Shown here: positions 1-6,456 of the stretch, piece by piece
Numbering within the stretch: the stretch's first letter is position 1
Layout of the letters: every line of letters begins with the position of its first letter
Origin: Anaerolinea sp.
GTDB lineage: Bacteria > Chloroflexota > Anaerolineae > JAAEKA01
NCBI GenBank assembly: GCA_014879765.1
Contig: JACSRL010000339.1
Coordinates: forward strand, 1-14,853
Reading direction: 5' to 3'
DNA length: 14,853 nucleotides
Translations under genes and position numbers: made by a program
The notes under the pieces: model-generated
Told to the model about the DNA's origin: nothing
The model's input: the letters and a program-made list of their open reading frames with translations, nothing else
Databases searched by the model: none

Positions 1-69
1 CAGCCAGAGGGTGACGCTGAGCAGCGCCAGGATCAGCGCCGCACCCAGAATACGTCGTTGGTTGCTCAT
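1..69 (-). CDS. Truncated gene, N-terminus only, signal-peptide or membrane-anchor start
   Basis: The contig edge cuts this gene after 23 codons. On the minus strand an ATG at 69 follows a strong Shine-Dalgarno (AAGGAGATTCCC then ATG). The visible peptide starts MSNQRRILGAALILALLSV, a short positively charged stretch (R5, R6) followed by an uninterrupted hydrophobic run. This is typical of a Sec signal peptide or signal anchor. No signal-peptidase or lipobox site is reached before the edge, so the product is exported or membrane-anchored but otherwise unidentifiable. It diverges from hslO and has a perfect -10 (TATAAT) about 150 bases upstream. The SD and codon pattern make it very likely a real gene; its function cannot be stated. 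Confidence 0.75.
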   Translation of the reverse strand, partial: MSNQRRILGAALILALLSVTLWL

Positions 70-164
70 GGGAATCTCCTTGTGCTGTCGAAAAAGGGGC
101 GGACCCCGCTGCTCCCATCGCTGCCAGAGTTGACTTCCCGGTCGGCCCCGGCGCTCTCGTCGAG

Positions 165-193
165 TTGATGGGATTCCATTTTGCGGGTATGAT
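165..193 (+). promoter_or_regulatory. Candidate sigma70-type promoter for hslO
   Basis: TTGATG (165-170) and TATGAT (188-193) are separated by exactly 17 bases, matching 4/6 and 5/6 of the sigma70 consensus. The predicted start near 200 leaves a leader of about 65 bases before the hslO ATG. No heat-shock inverted repeat such as CIRCE was seen in this leader. Confidence 0.5.
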
Positions 194-220
194 AGAGACC
201 GAAGACGCGGTGCTTCCCGA

Positions 221-250
221 ATTATAGCACACGCGGCAAATTCATATCGA
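221..250 (-). promoter_or_regulatory. Candidate sigma70-type promoter for the truncated upstream gene
   Basis: On the minus strand, TATAAT (221-226) is a perfect -10 box. An 18-base spacer separates it from TCGATA (245-250), a 4/6 match to the -35 consensus. Transcription would start near 214 and leave a leader of about 145 bases before the ATG at 69. It overlaps the hslO leader, so the two divergent promoters partly share this spacer. Confidence 0.45.
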
Positions 251-264
251 ATGGCGATGAAACC

Positions 265-1176
265 ATGAATGACATTCTGTTGCGCCTTTATGCCAGAGAG
301 GCCGGCCTGCGCGGGCTGGTCTGCGACACCACCGAGCTGGCGGCCGAGGCCGCGCGGCGCCACGAGGCCACGCCGATGGCCGCGGCCGTCCTGGCCGATG
401 GCCTGACCGCGGCCGCGCTGCTGGGCGCGCTGCTCAAGGTGCAGCAGCGTGTGGCGCTCAAGATCGAGGCTGACGGCCCGCTGCGCAAACTGGTGGCCGA
501 GGCCGACGCCTACGGTCGGGTGCGCGGCTATCTGGCCGAACCTGGCCTGGCCTGGCCATTGCCCATCGACCCCGCCGCGCAGGCCCGCGCGCTGGGCCAT
601 GATGGCCTGTTGACCATCGTCAAAGACCTGGGCCTGCGCGATCTCTACCACGGCGCGGTGGCCCTGCAAGGGGGCGACATCGGCGCCAGCCTGCTGCACT
701 ACTTCCACAAGTCCGAACAGGCGCCGACGCTGGCGCGGCTGGACGCGGCGTTGGACAGCGAAGGCGGGCTGATCGCGGCCGGCGGGTTGCTCTTCCAGCC
801 GCTGCCCGGCGTCGATCCCGCCATCCTGGCGCGGCTGGCCGGGAACCTGGCTGACACCCCCTCGGTGGCGGCCGCGCTGGCGGCCGGCCGCACGCCGCAG
901 CAGCTCGCAGCCCAGGCGCTGGACGGCATCGCCTACACCGTGCTGGAGGAACAGCCGCTGGCCTTCGCCTGTTCGTGCAGCCGGGAACGCTCCCGCCAGG
1001 CGCTGAAAGTGCTCAGCGCCGATGACCTGCTGGCGCTGATCGTCGAGGGGGAGGCCGTCATCGACTGCCACTTCTGCCACCAACGCTATATCTTCGACCG
1101 GGAAGAGCTGGGCGCGATCCTGGACGAGAGCGAAGCCGAGGCGCTGGAGGCGATGTTTGAGGAGGGTGATGCGTGA
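265..1176 (+). CDS. hslO: Hsp33 redox-regulated holdase chaperone
   Basis: Hsp33 is a cytoplasmic holdase that is inactive when reduced and zinc-bound, and is switched on by oxidative unfolding that releases zinc. The 303-residue length is normal for the family. The N-terminal domain carries the familiar LRLYAREAGLRGLVCDTTEL start and a long A/L-rich segment. The C-terminal zinc centre is complete: CSC at C236/C238 and CHFC at C268/C271, the CxC...CxxC redox switch. The start lacks a strong Shine-Dalgarno, but the alignment with the family N-terminus supports it. The last codons (Gly-Asp-Ala-stop) lie inside the heptamer repeats that begin at 1166, so the extreme C-terminus is repeat-encoded. 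The acidic tail after the zinc domain is not expected to be functionally critical. Confidence 0.95.
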   Translation: MNDILLRLYAREAGLRGLVCDTTELAAEAARRHEATPMAAAVLADGLTAAALLGALLKVQQRVALKIEADGPLRKLVAEADAYGRVRGYLAEPGLAWPLPIDPAAQARALGHDGLLTIVKDLGLRDLYHGAVALQGGDIGASLLHYFHKSEQAPTLARLDAALDSEGGLIAAGGLLFQPLPGVDPAILARLAGNLADTPSVAAALAAGRTPQQLAAQALDGIAYTVLEEQPLAFACSCSRERSRQALKVLSADDLLALIVEGEAVIDCHFCHQRYIFDREELGAILDESEAEALEAMFEEGDA

Positions 1177-1348
1177 AACGTGAAACGTGAGGCGTGAGGC
1201 GTGACGCTTAACTCGTAACACGTAACTCGTAACCCGGAAACGACACCCGCCATTCCGGTCACGTGTCACGCCTCACGAGTCACGAAACACTGCAAACCAG
1301 AGACAACTCCCGCCATTCCGGTCACGCATCACGCCTCACGCATCACGA
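1166..1348. repeat. Heptamer repeat element pair between hslO and the DUF4139 gene
   Basis: From 1166 to 1235 ten consecutive 7-bp units follow the pattern GTGANNC/GTAANNC (GTGATGC, GTGAAAC twice, GTGAGGC twice, GTGACGC, then GTAAC-type units). They end in a GG-AAACGACACCCG core. From 1258 the orientation flips to GTCACGC/ATCACGC/CTCACGA-type units, each group preceded by a CCGCCATTCCG core (ending at 1257 and 1320). The hslO stop (1174-1176) falls within the second unit. The inverted arrangement could fold into a long imperfect hairpin. The rest of this 198-base spacer holds no gene; an AAAGGA Shine-Dalgarno for the next gene follows the last unit. Confidence 0.9.
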
Positions 1349-1374
1349 GCTCAGCATCCCAAAGGACCTATCGC

Positions 1375-3324
1375 ATGACCACCATCCCCATCACCCACGT
1401 CACCCTGTACAAACACGGCGTCGGCTTTTTCGAGCGGCGGGCGCGGTTGAGCGGCGACCAGCTCAGCCTCACCTTCCGCGTCGAGGAGATGAACGACGTG
1501 CTGAAAAGCCTGACCGCCATCGACTGGGGCGACGGCCAGGTTCTGGGCATCGAGTATCCCAGCCCGCAGAGCCGCGATGAGCTGCTGGCTGGCTGCTCTA
1601 TCCGTCTGAGCGACCAGCGCAGCCTGCAGGACCTGCTGGCCAGCCTGCGCGGCCGGCGCGTGCGCCTGCTGCTGGACCAGCGGGAAGCGCTCAGCGGCGC
1701 ACTGGTCGGCCTGGACGACGCGCCGCAGGAGCAGCCGCTGGCCAGCGCGCTGGTCTCCCTGCTGCTGGACGACAGCGCCTCGGTGCAGGCTGTGCCGCTG
1801 GGCCGCGTTCAGGGGCTCGAGATCCTGGACGACAGCGCAGCCCGCGATCTGCGCTTTTTCCTGGCCAGTTCCCTGACGCAAGAGGCCTATCGCCAGGTGA
1901 CGGTGCGCCTGACGCCGGGCGAGCATGATCTGTCGCTGAGCTATGTCGCGCCCGCGCCCACCTGGCGGGTGAGCTACCGTCTGGTGATAGACGCGGCTGC
2001 GACGGGGAGCAGCGGGGCTGCTGGGGAGAGGCAGGCGCTGCTGCTGGGCTGGGGCATCTTCGACAACCGGCTGGAGGAAGATCTGCACGAGATTTCGCTG
2101 GCGCTGGTGGCCGGCATGCCCATTTCTTTCAACTACGATCTGATGACGCCGGTCACGCCGGAGCGGCCGGAGATCAAAGATGAGAGCCGGGTGGCGGCCG
2201 GGCCGGTCACATTCGGCGCGGCCGCGCCCAAGATGATCCGCATGGCCGCCATGGCCGCGATGGCGCCGGAGGGCGCGGCCATGATGGACACGGCCGCGCC
2301 GGCCCCGCGCGGCGTCAGCGCCGATGCCCTGGCGCGCGCCGTGCCCGTGGCGGCCAGCGGCGCTGAGTTGGGCGAGCTCTTCGAGTACGCCATCGCCACG
2401 CCGGTGACTGTCGGCCGCGGCCAGTCGGCCATGGCGCCCATCGTCTCGGCCCGCCTGAGCTGTGGCAAGGATCTGCTCTACAACGGCAGCAAGCTGGCCA
2501 GCCACCCGGTGGCCACGCTGAGGCTGCGCAACAGCACCGGCCTGACCCTGGAGCGCGGCCCCGCGACGGTGATCGACAGCGGCCGCTATGCCGGCGAGGC
2601 GGTGCTGCCCTTCACCGTGGCCGACGGGGAGATCGTGGCCCCCTACGCGGTGGAGCTGGCCATCCGCGTGCGCGAGGAGAGCCAGAACAGCCGCGAGCTG
2701 CGCGGCCTGCACATCAGCGGGCACTACCTGTTGATCGAGGAATGGGATGTGCGCACGCAGCGCTATCAGCTCACCAACAGCAGCGGCCAGGCCATGACCG
2801 TGCTGGTGGAACATCCCCGCAGCGCGCACTATGAGCTGTTCGACTCGCCCGCGGCCCGTGAGCAGACGGCCGAGCATCTGCGCTTTGCCGTTGCCACACC
2901 GGCCCGCGGCGAGACGACGCTGCAAGTGCAGGAGCGTCGCCTGGTCAGCCGCCGCGAGGAGCTGCGCCGCCAGTCCGCCCAGGGGCTGGCCGGCTACCTC
3001 AAGGCTGGCCTGCTGAACACTCAGACGCACAACCGGCTGGCCGAGCTGTTGGGCCTGTGGGAGCAGATCGCGGCCCACGAGCGGCGGCTGACTGAGATCG
3101 AGCAGGAGCGACAGAAGCTCTACAGCGCCCAGGAGCAGGCGCGCAACAACATGGGCGTGCTGGGCGTGTCCGGCGCCGAAGGAGAGCTGCGCGCCGCGTA
3201 TGTGGACAAGCTGCGCACCTGCGAGCGACAGTTGGACGCGCTGACCGGCGAGGAGGCCAGGCTCAAGACCGAAATCAGCCGCGTGCAGGCCGAGATCGAT
3301 CAGAAGATCAAGGCGCTGGCCTGA
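1375..3324 (+). CDS. DUF4139-type protein of unknown function
   Basis: This 649-residue protein resembles DUF4139 proteins (the family that includes MuiA, the 'mucoidy inhibitor A' group), whose biochemical role is unknown. The N-terminal block (residues 5-100) has the pattern ITHVTLYKHGVGFFERRA and EEMNDVLKSLTAID. The DUF4139-like core starts near residue 175, with LSLSYVAPAPTWRVSYRL followed by SLALVAGMPISFNYDLMTP. An Ala/Met-rich low-complexity insert occupies about 283-312. The C-terminal 90 residues (about 558-649) are charged, heptad-like and probably coiled coil. No signal peptide or clear TM segment is visible. The start follows AAAGGA nine bases upstream. The ybaK gene follows after four bases, so the two are probably translationally coupled, which weakly hints at a housekeeping setting. 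Confidence 0.85.
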   Translation: MTTIPITHVTLYKHGVGFFERRARLSGDQLSLTFRVEEMNDVLKSLTAIDWGDGQVLGIEYPSPQSRDELLAGCSIRLSDQRSLQDLLASLRGRRVRLLLDQREALSGALVGLDDAPQEQPLASALVSLLLDDSASVQAVPLGRVQGLEILDDSAARDLRFFLASSLTQEAYRQVTVRLTPGEHDLSLSYVAPAPTWRVSYRLVIDAAATGSSGAAGERQALLLGWGIFDNRLEEDLHEISLALVAGMPISFNYDLMTPVTPERPEIKDESRVAAGPVTFGAAAPKMIRMAAMAAMAPEGAAMMDTAAPAPRGVSADALARAVPVAASGAELGELFEYAIATPVTVGRGQSAMAPIVSARLSCGKDLLYNGSKLASHPVATLRLRNSTGLTLERGPATVIDSGRYAGEAVLPFTVADGEIVAPYAVELAIRVREESQNSRELRGLHISGHYLLIEEWDVRTQRYQLTNSSGQAMTVLVEHPRSAHYELFDSPAAREQTAEHLRFAVATPARGETTLQVQERRLVSRREELRRQSAQGLAGYLKAGLLNTQTHNRLAELLGLWEQIAAHERRLTEIEQERQKLYSAQEQARNNMGVLGVSGAEGELRAAYVDKLRTCERQLDALTGEEARLKTEISRVQAEIDQKIKALA

Positions 3325-3328
3325 CAGC

Positions 3329-3832
3329 ATGGCAGTCAAGACCAACGCGGTGCGCATCCTGGAGCGCGCGGGCATCGCCTTCGAGCTGCGCGAGTACAGC
3401 TATGACCAGCGCACGTTCAGCGCCGAGGATGCGGCCCGCCAGGTGGGCATGGCGCCGGAGCGGGTGTTCAAGACCCTCTTGCTGCACGGCGACCGCACCG
3501 GCTATCTCTTTGCCTTGATCCCGGCCGGCACGGAGCTCGATCTGCGCAGCCTGGCCCTGGCCTCGGGCGACAAGCGCGTCGAGTTGACGCCGCAGCGCGA
3601 GGTGCAGAGGCTGACCGGCTACCTGCGCGGCGCGGTGACCGTGTTGGCCGCCCGCCATGCCTACCCGGCGTTCATCGACGAGACGGTAGAACTGTGGCCG
3701 CAGGTGGGCATCAGCGGCGGCGCGCACGGCCTGGAGATCGTGCTGGCGCCGGCCGATCTGCTGCGCATCACCGGCGCGCAGCCGGCCGATATCGCGCGTG
3801 CCCATGCAATGCTGACAGCTCGTGACTCGTGA
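3329..3832 (+). CDS. ybaK: YbaK/EbsC-family aminoacyl-tRNA deacylase (Cys-tRNA(Pro) type)
   Basis: YbaK-family proteins hydrolyse misacylated tRNAs in trans, typically Cys-tRNA(Pro), after mischarging by prolyl-tRNA synthetase. The 167-residue length fits. Visible signatures are KTNAVRILERAGIAFE at the N-terminus, VFKTLLL with the conserved Lys48, LDLRSLALASGDKRV, LTGYLRGAV, and ISGGAHGLEIVLAPADLL near the C-terminus. One oddity is that the loop usually reading GGxSPxG after TGYxRG is here GAVTVLA (101-107), so the usual Gly-X-X-X-Pro signature is lost. Specificity may therefore differ. The start is four bases after the DUF4139 stop with no separate promoter. The last codons (RDS-stop) come from heptamer repeats that begin at 3822. 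Confidence 0.88.
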   Translation: MAVKTNAVRILERAGIAFELREYSYDQRTFSAEDAARQVGMAPERVFKTLLLHGDRTGYLFALIPAGTELDLRSLALASGDKRVELTPQREVQRLTGYLRGAVTVLAARHAYPAFIDETVELWPQVGISGGAHGLEIVLAPADLLRITGAQPADIARAHAMLTARDS

Positions 3833-3969
3833 TGCGTGATGCGTGACCGGAATTGCGGAAATCGTCTTCGGGTTGCGGGATGCGCAGCTCATCACACGTC
3901 ACCCATAGCCCATGATCTGGAGACATCTCCCACCATTCCGGGTTACGAGTTACGAGTTACGCATTACGT
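3822..3969. repeat. Heptamer repeat element pair between ybaK and the phosphatase gene
   Basis: Units GTGACTC, GTGATGC, GTGATGC and GTGACCG run from 3822 to 3849 and lead into a CCGGAATTGCGG core. The inverted set begins with CACCATTCCGG and continues as GTTACGA, GTTACGA, GTTACGC and ATTACGT at 3942-3969. The ybaK stop (3830-3832) is inside the second unit. The stretch up to the next start at 4032 contains no recognisable promoter. Confidence 0.88.
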
Positions 3970-4031
3970 GCAGCAACAACCTCACCATAGCCACACGCTT
4001 CACGCCCCATTCTGCCCAACGAGGTTTTTCC

Positions 4032-4517
4032 ATGTTCCGATCCGTTGCTCTGCCCCCCGGCGTACCAGGCCGGCTCTATCTGCACAGCATGCCCGGCCGC
4101 TACGAGCCTTTACAGGCCACGGTGGACGCCGCGCGCATGCGGGGAATCACCCAGGTGGTCTGCCTGACCTCGCTGGACGAGATCGAGGGCAAGGCGCCCG
4201 ACTATGCGCGCGCGGTGCAGCGCAACAATCTGCCCTGGCAGCAGGTGGTCTACCCCATCGTCGATTTCGGCGTGCCCAGCGACCGCGCCAGCTTCCTGGC
4301 GCTGGTCAACGGCATCGCCGCCGATCTGCGCAGCGGCGTCAACATCCTGTTGCACTGCGCGGCCGGCATCGGCCGCACCGGCACCGTGGCCAGCTCCGTG
4401 CTGGTGGCGCTGGGCCTGTCGCCCGACGAAGCCGCGCGCAGCGTCGAAGCCGCCGGCTCCTACGCCGAGCGCCCCGAACAGGTCGAGCTGATCGAGTGGG
4501 TGAGGCGTGAGGCGTGA
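4032..4517 (+). CDS. Small dual-specificity/tyrosine-type protein phosphatase
   Basis: This 161-residue cytosolic protein has the cysteine-phosphatase P-loop HCxxGxxR as HCAAGIGRTGT, giving nucleophile Cys109 and phosphate-binding Arg115. An upstream DFGVP segment (Asp78) resembles the WPD-loop general acid. It therefore belongs to the PTP/DSP superfamily, and size and motif spacing resemble compact CDC14/KAP-like phosphatases. The substrate is unknown; protein phosphotyrosine, phosphoserine or phosphoinositide are all possible. The frame is open further upstream to 3912, but that part translates repeat DNA. The ATG at 4032 has a GAGG Shine-Dalgarno at good spacing, so I chose it. The C-terminal WVRREA-stop is written in heptamer repeats starting at 4500. 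Confidence 0.88.
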   Translation: MFRSVALPPGVPGRLYLHSMPGRYEPLQATVDAARMRGITQVVCLTSLDEIEGKAPDYARAVQRNNLPWQQVVYPIVDFGVPSDRASFLALVNGIAADLRSGVNILLHCAAGIGRTGTVASSVLVALGLSPDEAARSVEAAGSYAERPEQVELIEWVRREA

Positions 4518-4744
4518 TACGTGACCGGAATCGCGGGAATTGGCTTTGGGATGGGTGAGGCGTAACGAGTAACGAGTAATGCGTAACCGGAATCGCGGGA
4601 ATTGGCTTTGGGATGCGGATTGCGGGTCATAAGCCATACATCACGTTTCACGTTTCACGCATCACGTTTCACGCATCACGCAACCCAGAGACCCCTCCCA
4701 CCATTCCGGGTTACGGGTTACGCATTACTTGTTACGTTTCACGC
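4500..4744. repeat. Heptamer repeat cluster between convergent phosphatase and HAD genes
   Basis: This spacer between convergent genes is almost all repeat. Forward units (GTGAGGC twice, GTGATAC, GTGACCG) run 4500-4527. A second forward set (GTGAGGC, GTAACGA twice, GTAATGC, GTAACCG) runs 4555-4589. Each leads into the same core, and the 29 bases at 4525-4553 are repeated identically at 4587-4615. Inverted units (ATCACGT, TTCACGT, TTCACGC and similar) run 4640-4681. After a TCCCACCATTCCGG core, GTTACGG, GTTACGC, ATTACTT, GTTACGT and TTCACGC run 4710-4744. The stops of both flanking genes lie inside repeat units (4515-4517 and 4732-4734). No other feature is seen here. Confidence 0.92.
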
Positions 4745-5538
4745 CACGCCCCCAGCAGCGCGACCAGATCTTCGAACACCCAGGTGGGCGGGGCCGCGGC
4801 CGCGGCGAACTCGGCCGCGCGGCTGATGCCGGTCAGCACGGCCGCGCTGCGGATGCCGGCGTTGTGTGCGCCCAGGATGTCCGTCTCGTAGCGGTCGCCC
4901 ACCATTACCGTCTCGTCGGGGGTCACGCCCAGGCTGCGCATGGCCTGGTGGAAGAAATCGGCCTCGGGCTTGCCGATCATGGGGGGCGTGACGCCGGTGG
5001 CAGCCTGCAAGAAGGCGATCAGCGCGCCGGCGCCTGGCTCGACGCCGCGCTCAGTGGGGATCGACTTGTCCGGGTTGCTGGCGATGAAGGGGCAGCCGCG
5101 GCCGATGGCCAGCGTCGCCTCGGCCAGCCGGGCATAGGTGACGGTGCGGTCCAGCCCGGCCACCACCAGCTCGGCCTGCCGGTGCTCATCCACCAACCGG
5201 AAGCCGCCCTGGCTCAGCGCCACGCGCAGCCCATCCTCCCCCACCACCAGAATGCGCGCGCCGGCCGGATAGCGATCTTGCAGCCAGAGGGCAGTGGCCT
5301 GGGCCGAGGTGAAAATATGCGCCGCATCGATGGCCAGTTGCATCGGCGCCATCTTGGCCGCCAGTTGCTCAGGTGTGCGGGTGGCGTTGTTGGTCAGCAG
5401 CAGATAGGGGGTCCCGCTGGCGTTGAGCGCGTCGATAAACGCCCGCGCGCCCGGCAGCGGCTCCGATCCGCGATACAACACGCCGTCGCCGTCCAGCAAA
5501 AAGGCGCGGGCGGAGGAGAGGGAGGGGGGTGTGGTCAT
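4732..5538 (-). CDS. HAD-superfamily subfamily IIA phosphatase (NagD-like)
   Basis: This is a 268-residue cytosolic phosphatase of the NagD/phosphoglycolate-phosphatase-like HAD group. All four HAD motifs are visible. Motif I is LLDGDGVLYRG with nucleophile Asp16 and acid/base Asp18. Motif II is LLLTNNATR (Thr49), motif III Lys190 in IGKPEADFF, and motif IV Asp215/Asp220 in MVGDRYETDI. A C2-type cap lies between motifs II and III. Likely substrates are small phosphorylated metabolites such as nucleotides, sugars or 2-phosphoglycolate; the exact one cannot be read. The ATG at 5538 is the only plausible start because motif I follows at residue 16, yet no Shine-Dalgarno precedes it. A GCATCAC-type repeat array ends about 12 bases upstream. 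The C-terminal Arg-Glu-Thr-stop lies in the repeat at 4731-4744. Confidence 0.92.
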   Translation of the reverse strand: MTTPPSLSSARAFLLDGDGVLYRGSEPLPGARAFIDALNASGTPYLLLTNNATRTPEQLAAKMAPMQLAIDAAHIFTSAQATALWLQDRYPAGARILVVGEDGLRVALSQGGFRLVDEHRQAELVVAGLDRTVTYARLAEATLAIGRGCPFIASNPDKSIPTERGVEPGAGALIAFLQAATGVTPPMIGKPEADFFHQAMRSLGVTPDETVMVGDRYETDILGAHNAGIRSAAVLTGISRAAEFAAAAAPPTWVFEDLVALLGAWRET

Positions 5539-5550
5539 GGCAGGTGGTGC

Positions 5551-5666
5551 GTGATGCGTGATGCGTGATGCGTAATGCGTGATGCGTGATGCGTGATGCG
5601 TGATCGGAATGGTGGCAGGAGTGTGTGAGGATGGGGCGTGACGAGTAACGAGTAACTCGTAACCGG
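5551..5666. repeat. Near-perfect GTGATGC heptamer array plus second array upstream of the HAD gene
   Basis: Seven consecutive units at 5551-5599 are GTGATGC except one GTAATGC, followed by GTGATCGG and a GAATGGTGGCAGGAG core. A second set (GTGACGA, GTAACGA, GTAACTC, GTAACCGG) runs 5638-5666. This is the most homogeneous array in the window, suggesting recent expansion. It lies just 5' of the HAD start on the minus strand and occupies where a Shine-Dalgarno and promoter would be expected. Confidence 0.92.
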
Positions 5667-5718
5667 AGGATAGTTTTTACGTTATGAAACGAGTGTGTTC
5701 AAAATGGTTAAACCGACA

Positions 5719-5804
5719 AGACTTCGGAAGTCGCCGGTTGAAGCTATGTCAGGTTTTTGATGGCAAAGGACTTTGCTCACAGGACTTGATGACTTCCGAA
5801 GTCT
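5719..5804. repeat. Small element bounded by a perfect 14-bp inverted pair
   Basis: AGACTTCGGAAGTC at 5719-5732 and its exact reverse complement GACTTCCGAAGTCT at 5791-5804 enclose 58 bases of comparatively AT-rich DNA. Each arm is itself nearly palindromic (GACTT-CGG-AAGTC), so each can form its own hairpin or pair with the other. AACCG/CGGTT flank the left arm. The composition differs from both the genes and the heptamer arrays. A REP/MITE-like insertion or a regulatory double hairpin are both possible; no coding sequence is evident. Confidence 0.7.
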
Positions 5805-5860
5805 GGGGCGTCAACTACGCATCACGTAACCAGAAACCCGTCACCCGAATGCACTTCCGG

Positions 5861-5895
5861 GTTACGGGTTACGCATTACTCGTTACGCATCACTC
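5861..5895. repeat. Heptamer repeats at the 3' end of the two-TM protein gene
   Basis: Units GTTACGG, GTTACGC, ATTACTC, GTTACGC and ATCACTC run 5861-5895 after a CACTTCCGG core. On the minus strand they read GTGATGC, GTAACGA and so on. The TAA stop of the membrane-protein gene (5883-5885) is inside one unit. With the arrays at 5551-5666 and the inverted pair at 5719-5804, this accounts for most of the 344-base gap 5539-5882. Confidence 0.88.
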
Positions 5896-6119
5896 TCCAC
5901 ATCCCTGGCGGCGGTTGCCACGGCCCAGCCTACCAGGCCCCACGTGCCGCCGGAGATCAGCAGCGCCAGCAGGATGCTCAGCGGGTTCAGCGGCACATTG
6001 CCGCGGGCGATGCCGATCAGCGTCAGCGCGATGGCCAGCGCGGCGGCGATGAGGCCGATGCGCAGGGGCAGGGAAAGGCGCTTCCAGCGCGGGGACTTGT
6101 CAGCGGTCGGTGTGTTCAT
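5883..6119 (-). CDS. Small two-TM membrane protein, unknown function
   Basis: This 78-residue protein has a basic N-terminus (KSPRWKRLSLP), a first hydrophobic helix at about 19-39 (IGLIAAALAIALTLIGIARG) and a second at about 47-69 (SILLALLISGGTWGLVGWAV). This suggests a two-span inner-membrane protein with both ends in the cytoplasm. I do not recognise a family. It starts inside the end of the AbrB-type gene, with a 20-base overlap and no convincing Shine-Dalgarno of its own, so it is probably translationally coupled. Its last residues (SDA-stop) are repeat-encoded. Coupling to a DNA-binding protein suggests a shared function, but nothing more specific can be supported. Confidence 0.72.
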   Translation of the reverse strand: MNTPTADKSPRWKRLSLPLRIGLIAAALAIALTLIGIARGNVPLNPLSILLALLISGGTWGLVGWAVATAARDVESDA

Positions 6120-6378
6120 CGGGGATCAGGGTCTCCTGGAACCAGTCGAAGCGCATCTGGCGCGAGTCGACGTCGTCGGGATCGTCCGCGGCCGGCAGCG
6201 CGCCGGCGTGCAGTTGCAGATATTCGCCGAAGGTCTCAGGGCTGCGGCTGAGGCGCACGCCGTTTTGGCCCACGACGAAGAAGAGGGCGTCCCCTTCGGC
6301 CACGCCCAGCGCGTCTATCACCTCAGGCGGCAGCACCACCCGGTGGCGGGTTCCAACTTTGGCGATGCGAATAATCAT
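6100..6378 (-). CDS. AbrB/MazE/SpoVT-domain DNA-binding protein
   Basis: This 92-residue protein has a swapped-hairpin AbrB domain at the N-terminus (IIRIAKVGTRHRVVLPPEVIDALGVAEGD, residues 2-30), followed by about 40 residues rich in Asp and Glu. Such proteins bind DNA as dimers and act as transition-state regulators or antitoxins. The frame is open further upstream to 6408, but ATG at 6378 directly precedes the domain and has an AGGAGA Shine-Dalgarno, so it is preferred. No PIN or MazF toxin is adjacent. Instead the 3' end overlaps a small membrane-protein gene by 20 bases. It lies 78 bases downstream of recJ on the same strand and may share its transcript. Confidence 0.85.
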   Translation of the reverse strand: MIIRIAKVGTRHRVVLPPEVIDALGVAEGDALFFVVGQNGVRLSRSPETFGEYLQLHAGALPAADDPDDVDSRQMRFDWFQETLIPDEHTDR

Positions 6379-6456
6379 GGGCTTGCCATCTCCTGCCGGT
6401 CGCTGCACCTTCCCAAACCATGGCGCTGGCGCACCAGGGGTCTCGCTGCGGCCCGC

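Noticed and set aside
1166..1348. Possible CRISPR array
   Set aside because: Units are 7 bp and contiguous without unique spacers of fixed length, and no cas genes are present.
1351..3375. A 674-codon open frame antisense to the DUF4139 gene
   Set aside because: It is the GC-bias mirror of a real gene: composition is rich in Ala, Gln, Leu and His, no domain is recognisable, and the plus-strand frame has conserved motifs and a ribosome-binding site.
3912..4031. 40-residue N-terminal extension of the phosphatase
   Set aside because: It translates repeat DNA; the internal ATG at 4032 has a Shine-Dalgarno and begins at the conserved domain.
5684..6052. A 122-codon plus-strand frame starting in the AT-richer island
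   Set aside because: It runs through heptamer repeats and then antisense to the membrane-protein gene; no ribosome-binding site or conserved motif supports it.
6100..6378. MazEF-type toxin-antitoxin operon
   Set aside because: The AbrB-fold gene has no MazF or PIN neighbour; its partner is a membrane protein of unknown family.
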